Positions 12,789-15,948 of a stretch of DNA of 15,948 nucleotides are shown here, piece by piece; position 1 is the stretch's first letter, and each line of letters starts with the position of its first letter. Below the pieces are notes generated by a model that saw only the letters and a list, made by a program, of their open reading frames with translations, was not told where the DNA came from and did no database searches. This DNA comes from JBOHUX01 sp050734915. GTDB taxonomy: Bacteria > Chloroflexota > Dormibacteria > Dormibacterales > Dormibacteraceae. The stretch lies in contig JBOHUX010000041.1 of the NCBI GenBank assembly GCA_050734915.1, positions 1 through 15,948 of the forward strand, given 5' to 3'. The position numbers and the translations under genes are program-made.

Positions 12789-15623
12789 ATGAGCCGCCGG
12801 CCACCCACAGGCCCGTTCGGGCCGTTCGATCCATTCGAGCGGCCGCGCGAGGGCATGCCGGAGATCCACCTCAAGCCGCCGTCGCGGCGAGCCTGGATCG
12901 GCATCGGCCTGATCGGGCTGGCGATCCTGCTTCTGATCGTCGTCCGGCCGCTGGTCGGATTCTGGACCGAGCGGCTCTGGTACCAGGGGCTGGGGATCGG
13001 CGGCGTCTACCTCACCCGGGTCGGGCTCGAATGGGAGCTGTTCGGGGCCGCGCTGGTGGTGGGGCTGGCGGTCACGATCGCGAACCTGCTCCTGGCGCTG
13101 AGGCTTCGCTCCGGCCCCGTCCTGCGCACGATCGGGATCCGGCGTCGCCAACTGGCGACCGGGGCGGGCGTGGCCGGGCTGGTGGCCGCGTGCGCGGTCT
13201 CGCTGCTGCTCGCGATCGGGGCCTCCGGCCAGTGGGAGCGCCTGGCCCTGTTCCTCCACGCGCGGCCCGCCGGCGTCGTCGAGCCCGTCTTCCACCTCGA
13301 CGTCAGCTTCTACATGCTGATCCTCCCCTTCCTCGAGTTCGCGGCCGGCTGGGCGCTGGGGCTGCTCTTCCTGACCGCTCTGATCGTTGCTGCCCTCCAC
13401 GTCTGGCGCGGCGAGACCATCGATCTCCGGCTGTCGCCCGCCGCGCTGGCCCACATCTCGGGGCTGATGGCGGCGATCGCCCTCCTGATCGCCGCCAACA
13501 CCTGGCTGTCGCGGTACGACCTCGTCTCCGCGCACAACGGGGTCGTCTGGGGTGCCGGCTTCGCCGACATCCACGCCCGCATCCCGATGGCCACCTTCGT
13601 GAGCGCGGTCCTGGTGCTGCTCGCGCTCGCGCTGGCCGCCAACGTGCGTCTCCGCCGGATCTGGCTGCCGGTGGTGGCGGCGGCCGTCTGGATCCTGGCC
13701 GTGATCGTGGCCGGAATCTACCCCGGCCTCGTCCAGAAGGTGCAGGTGGCACCCTCCGAGCTGGCCCAGGAGACCCCCTACATCAAGCGCGAGATCCAAT
13801 TCACGCGCCAGGCCTACGGGCTCACCCGCGTGGACGTCCAGAACTACGCCGGCGACACCGCGCTCACCGCCGCCGCCGTCGCCGCCGACCAGGCCACGAT
13901 CGACAACCTGCGCCTTTGGGACTCGGGCCAGCTGCAGGAGATCTACGGCCAGCTGCAGACGATCCGCACCTACTACAACTTCGGGAACATCACCCTCGAC
14001 CGCTACCACATCGGGGGCAAGTACCGGCAGATCGAGCTCAGCGCGCGGCAGCTCCAGCCGTCGAACCTGCCCAGCGCGGCGCAGACCTGGGTCAACCAGA
14101 AGCTCCAGTACACGCACGGCTACGGCGTCGCCGCCAGCCCCGTCAACGAGGTCGCCGGAGAGGGCCTGCCCACCTACGTGGCCGGCGACATCCCGGACAC
14201 GGGACCACTCCACGTCCAGCGCGCCCAGATCTACTTCGGCACCGGCACCAACGACTACGCCCTGGCGCCCTCGGCGACACCCGAGTTCGACTACCCCAAG
14301 GGCCAGCAAAACGCGTACACCACCTACTCGGGCACCCACGGCGTGCGGATGACAGCGCTCAACCGCGCCCTCTTCTCGCTCCGGACCGGCGACTTCAACC
14401 TCCTCATCTCGCCGCAGATCCAGAGCCGGACCGAGATGCTCTTCCGGCGGGACGTGGCCCAGCGGGTGGCGGCGATCGCCCCCTTCCTCAGGTTCGACAC
14501 CCCCTATGTCGTCGTCTCCGGGGGCAGGCTCTACTGGATCATCGACGGCTACACATCCAGCTCGAGCTACCCGTACTCGCAGGAGGAGACGACCCCGGGC
14601 GGGGAGACCCTGGACTACATGCGGAATTCGGTCAAAGCGGTGGTGGACGCCTACGAGGGCACCGTGAGCTTCTACGTGGCCGCCCCCAAGGACCCCATCA
14701 TCAGGGCCTATGAGGCCACCTTCCCGGGCCTGTTCAAGCCGCTGAGCGCCATGCCCTCCGACCTCCAGGCCCACATTCGCGTCCCCTCGCAGCTGTTCGC
14801 GATCCAGTCCGACGTCTACCGGACCTACCACGTCACTGACCCCCAGGTCTTCTACAACCGGGAGGACGTCTGGCAGGTGGCCCAGGAGCAGAGCTCACCC
14901 GACGCCTCCCCGACCCCGCTCAATCCCTACTACGTGGTCATGCGCCTTCCCAACCAGCCCAGCGCCGAGTACCTCGCCATCCTTCCCTTCACCCCCAACG
15001 GCAAGGAGAACCTGATCTCCTGGCTGGCGGCCCGCAACGACGCCCCCCATTACGGGCAGCTGATCAGCTTCGTGCTGCCCAAGGATCGGGCGGTCAAGGG
15101 GCCTCAACAGATCGCCAACCAGATCCAGCAGGACCCCACGATCTCCCGCGACTTCAGTCTCTTCAACTCCGCCACGGGCGGCTCCCACGTCCAGCAGGGG
15201 AGCCTGCTCGCGGTTCCCATCGGCGGCACCTTTCTCTACTTCGAGCCCGTCTACCTGCGCGCGACCGGGCAGACCAGCCTGCCCGAGCTCAAGAAGGTGA
15301 TCCTGGCCGACGCCCAGCAGGTGGCCTACGCGGACACGTTGCAGGCGGCGCTCTCCCAGCTGATCGGCCAGCCCGTCGCCACCGGCGGCCCGACGCCGAG
15401 CCCATCGCCGCCCCCGACCACCCCGGGCGCCTCCGGCCGCCTGGCCGCCCTCGCCCAGCAGGCCTATGCCGACTACCAGCAGGCGCAGGCGAAGCTCAAG
15501 TCCGGCGATCTAGCCGGCTATGCGCAGGAGGTCCAGGCGATCGGCCAGATCCTCCAGCAGATGAGCGCGCTGGAGAGTTCGGGCCGGGCTCCGGCATCGC
15601 CCTCGCCTTCACCCTCGCCCTGA
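12789..15623 (+). CDS. UPF0182 family large membrane protein
   Basis: A 944-residue protein of the UPF0182 (COG1615) family, common in Actinomycetota, Cyanobacteria and Chloroflexota; no biochemical function is established to my knowledge. A Pro/Arg-rich cytoplasmic start (1-33) is followed by about seven membrane segments near 36-53, 83-106, 124-144, 172-205, 218-238, 267-285 and 290-311. The conserved FWTERLWYQGLG lies after TM1 (58-69). The family signature PSELAQETPYIKREIQFTRQ (322-341) opens a large, probably extracellular domain of about 530 residues rich in Tyr and Gln. The end is lineage-specific: a Pro/Ser/Thr linker (about 868-880), a predicted helical hairpin rich in Ala and Gln (about 884-925), and a tail of Ser-Pro repeats (934-944). 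The ATG at 12789 sits 9 bases after TAAGGT. The stop lies 7 bases from the convergent pcm stop. Confidence 0.93.
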   Translation: MSRRPPTGPFGPFDPFERPREGMPEIHLKPPSRRAWIGIGLIGLAILLLIVVRPLVGFWTERLWYQGLGIGGVYLTRVGLEWELFGAALVVGLAVTIANLLLALRLRSGPVLRTIGIRRRQLATGAGVAGLVAACAVSLLLAIGASGQWERLALFLHARPAGVVEPVFHLDVSFYMLILPFLEFAAGWALGLLFLTALIVAALHVWRGETIDLRLSPAALAHISGLMAAIALLIAANTWLSRYDLVSAHNGVVWGAGFADIHARIPMATFVSAVLVLLALALAANVRLRRIWLPVVAAAVWILAVIVAGIYPGLVQKVQVAPSELAQETPYIKREIQFTRQAYGLTRVDVQNYAGDTALTAAAVAADQATIDNLRLWDSGQLQEIYGQLQTIRTYYNFGNITLDRYHIGGKYRQIELSARQLQPSNLPSAAQTWVNQKLQYTHGYGVAASPVNEVAGEGLPTYVAGDIPDTGPLHVQRAQIYFGTGTNDYALAPSATPEFDYPKGQQNAYTTYSGTHGVRMTALNRALFSLRTGDFNLLISPQIQSRTEMLFRRDVAQRVAAIAPFLRFDTPYVVVSGGRLYWIIDGYTSSSSYPYSQEETTPGGETLDYMRNSVKAVVDAYEGTVSFYVAAPKDPIIRAYEATFPGLFKPLSAMPSDLQAHIRVPSQLFAIQSDVYRTYHVTDPQVFYNREDVWQVAQEQSSPDASPTPLNPYYVVMRLPNQPSAEYLAILPFTPNGKENLISWLAARNDAPHYGQLISFVLPKDRAVKGPQQIANQIQQDPTISRDFSLFNSATGGSHVQQGSLLAVPIGGTFLYFEPVYLRATGQTSLPELKKVILADAQQVAYADTLQAALSQLIGQPVATGGPTPSPSPPPTTPGASGRLAALAQQAYADYQQAQAKLKSGDLAGYAQEVQAIGQILQQMSALESSGRAPASPSPSPSP

Positions 15624-15630
15624 TCCCCTA

Positions 15631-15948
15631 TCAGGGAGTCGTGGGGGGGCGGCGGAGGGGGACGAACCGGACCGGGAAGATGAGCCGGCTCTCGAGCCGG
15701 CGCCCCGCCCAGGTGTAGGCACGCAGCTGCTGGTCGCCCTCGGGGCCGACCGGCGCCACCAGCCGGCCGCCGGCGGCGAGCTGCCCGACCAGCAGGGGGG
15801 GAAGCTCGACCGGCGCCGCCGCGACCAGGATCGCCTCGTAGGGCGCCTGCGGGGGCCAGCCGAGATGGCCGTCCCCGGTCACCACCTTCACGTTCTCGAG
15901 GCCGAGCCGGGCCAGGGTGGCGCGAGCCGCCTCTGCCAGCTCGGGCTC
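15631..15948 (-). CDS. pcm: Protein-L-isoaspartate O-methyltransferase, C-terminal part (cut by window edge)
   Basis: Partial gene: the frame is open to the right edge and shows the last 105 residues; the start and SAM motif I lie outside. Pcm methylates abnormal L-isoaspartyl residues so that they can be restored to aspartate. The visible part begins PELAEAARATLARLGLENV, matching the helix after motif I, then VVTGDGHLGWPPQAPYEAILVAAA (the GDG and APYDxIxVTAA strand-4 region of Pcm), PPLLVGQLAAGGRLVAPVG, and ends with RFVPLRRPP, the usual C-terminal FVPL. Ala-Ala-Ala replaces the usual Thr-Ala-Ala in the strand-4 segment. Its stop is 7 bases from the convergent UPF0182 stop, so the two transcripts must overlap at their 3' ends. 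Confidence 0.9.
   Translation of the reverse strand, partial: EPELAEAARATLARLGLENVKVVTGDGHLGWPPQAPYEAILVAAAPVELPPLLVGQLAAGGRLVAPVGPEGDQQLRAYTWAGRRLESRLIFPVRFVPLRRPPTTP

Noticed and set aside
11730..14831. Open frame of about 1030 codons on the minus strand
   Set aside because: It lies antisense to the Rieske fusion and UPF0182 genes, whose products have clear family motifs. The translation is Gly/Arg/Asp/Glu-rich without domain features, as expected when GC-rich codons are read on the opposite strand.
1..15948. tRNA or rRNA genes, CRISPR arrays, insertion sequences, prophage or riboswitches
   Set aside because: None seen on reading. The gaps are too short for most of these and show no direct-repeat arrays or terminal inverted repeats.

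Overview
The window is one stretch of GC-rich (about 70% by eye), gene-dense bacterial chromosome with 12 protein genes, the last cut by the right edge. No gap exceeds 170 bases. I see no rRNA, tRNA, CRISPR array, transposase, integrase or phage gene. GTG and TTG starts are common. The gene set (MmpL/RND exporter, UPF0182 membrane protein, ThyX-type thymidylate synthase, YcaQ-like winged-helix glycosylase, DUF2231-Rieske fusion) and the TAnnnT boxes 7-9 bases before several start codons fit a high-GC Terrabacteria lineage such as Actinomycetota, Chloroflexota or Candidatus Dormibacterota. This is inference; no marker gene settles it.

Layout. Left block on the minus strand, read right to left: double-domain ThyX (2707-4302), isoaspartyl peptidase/asparaginase (1845-2663), and an acetolactate-synthase-like ThDP enzyme (25-1680). 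A class I methyltransferase (4384-5145, plus) diverges from thyX and converges on an MmpL-type exporter (5195-7450, minus). The exporter diverges from a tight four-gene plus-strand operon (7529-11733): methyltransferase, two-domain GNAT acetyltransferase, FAD/NAD(P) oxidoreductase and YcaQ-like DNA glycosylase. Its first three genes are joined by overlapping stop/start codons. Two separately promoted plus-strand membrane genes follow: a DUF2231-Rieske fusion (11820-12707) and a 944-residue UPF0182 protein (12789-15623). The UPF0182 gene converges, 7 bases away, on a protein-L-isoaspartate methyltransferase (pcm) whose N-terminal part lies beyond the window.

How they may work together. Most genes look like chromosomal housekeeping: dTMP synthesis, damaged-protein turnover (isoaspartyl peptidase and Pcm, though not adjacent) and envelope proteins. 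The most system-like part is the divergent pair of an MmpL exporter and the methyltransferase/acetyltransferase/flavoprotein/DNA-glycosylase operon. It combines small-molecule modification, redox chemistry, crosslink-type DNA repair and export, which could be a defence or self-protection module against a DNA-reactive compound. Two other points stand out: a tandem ThyX whose two domains each keep a different half of the family signature, and a recurring leaderless-promoter architecture visible at at least four genes.
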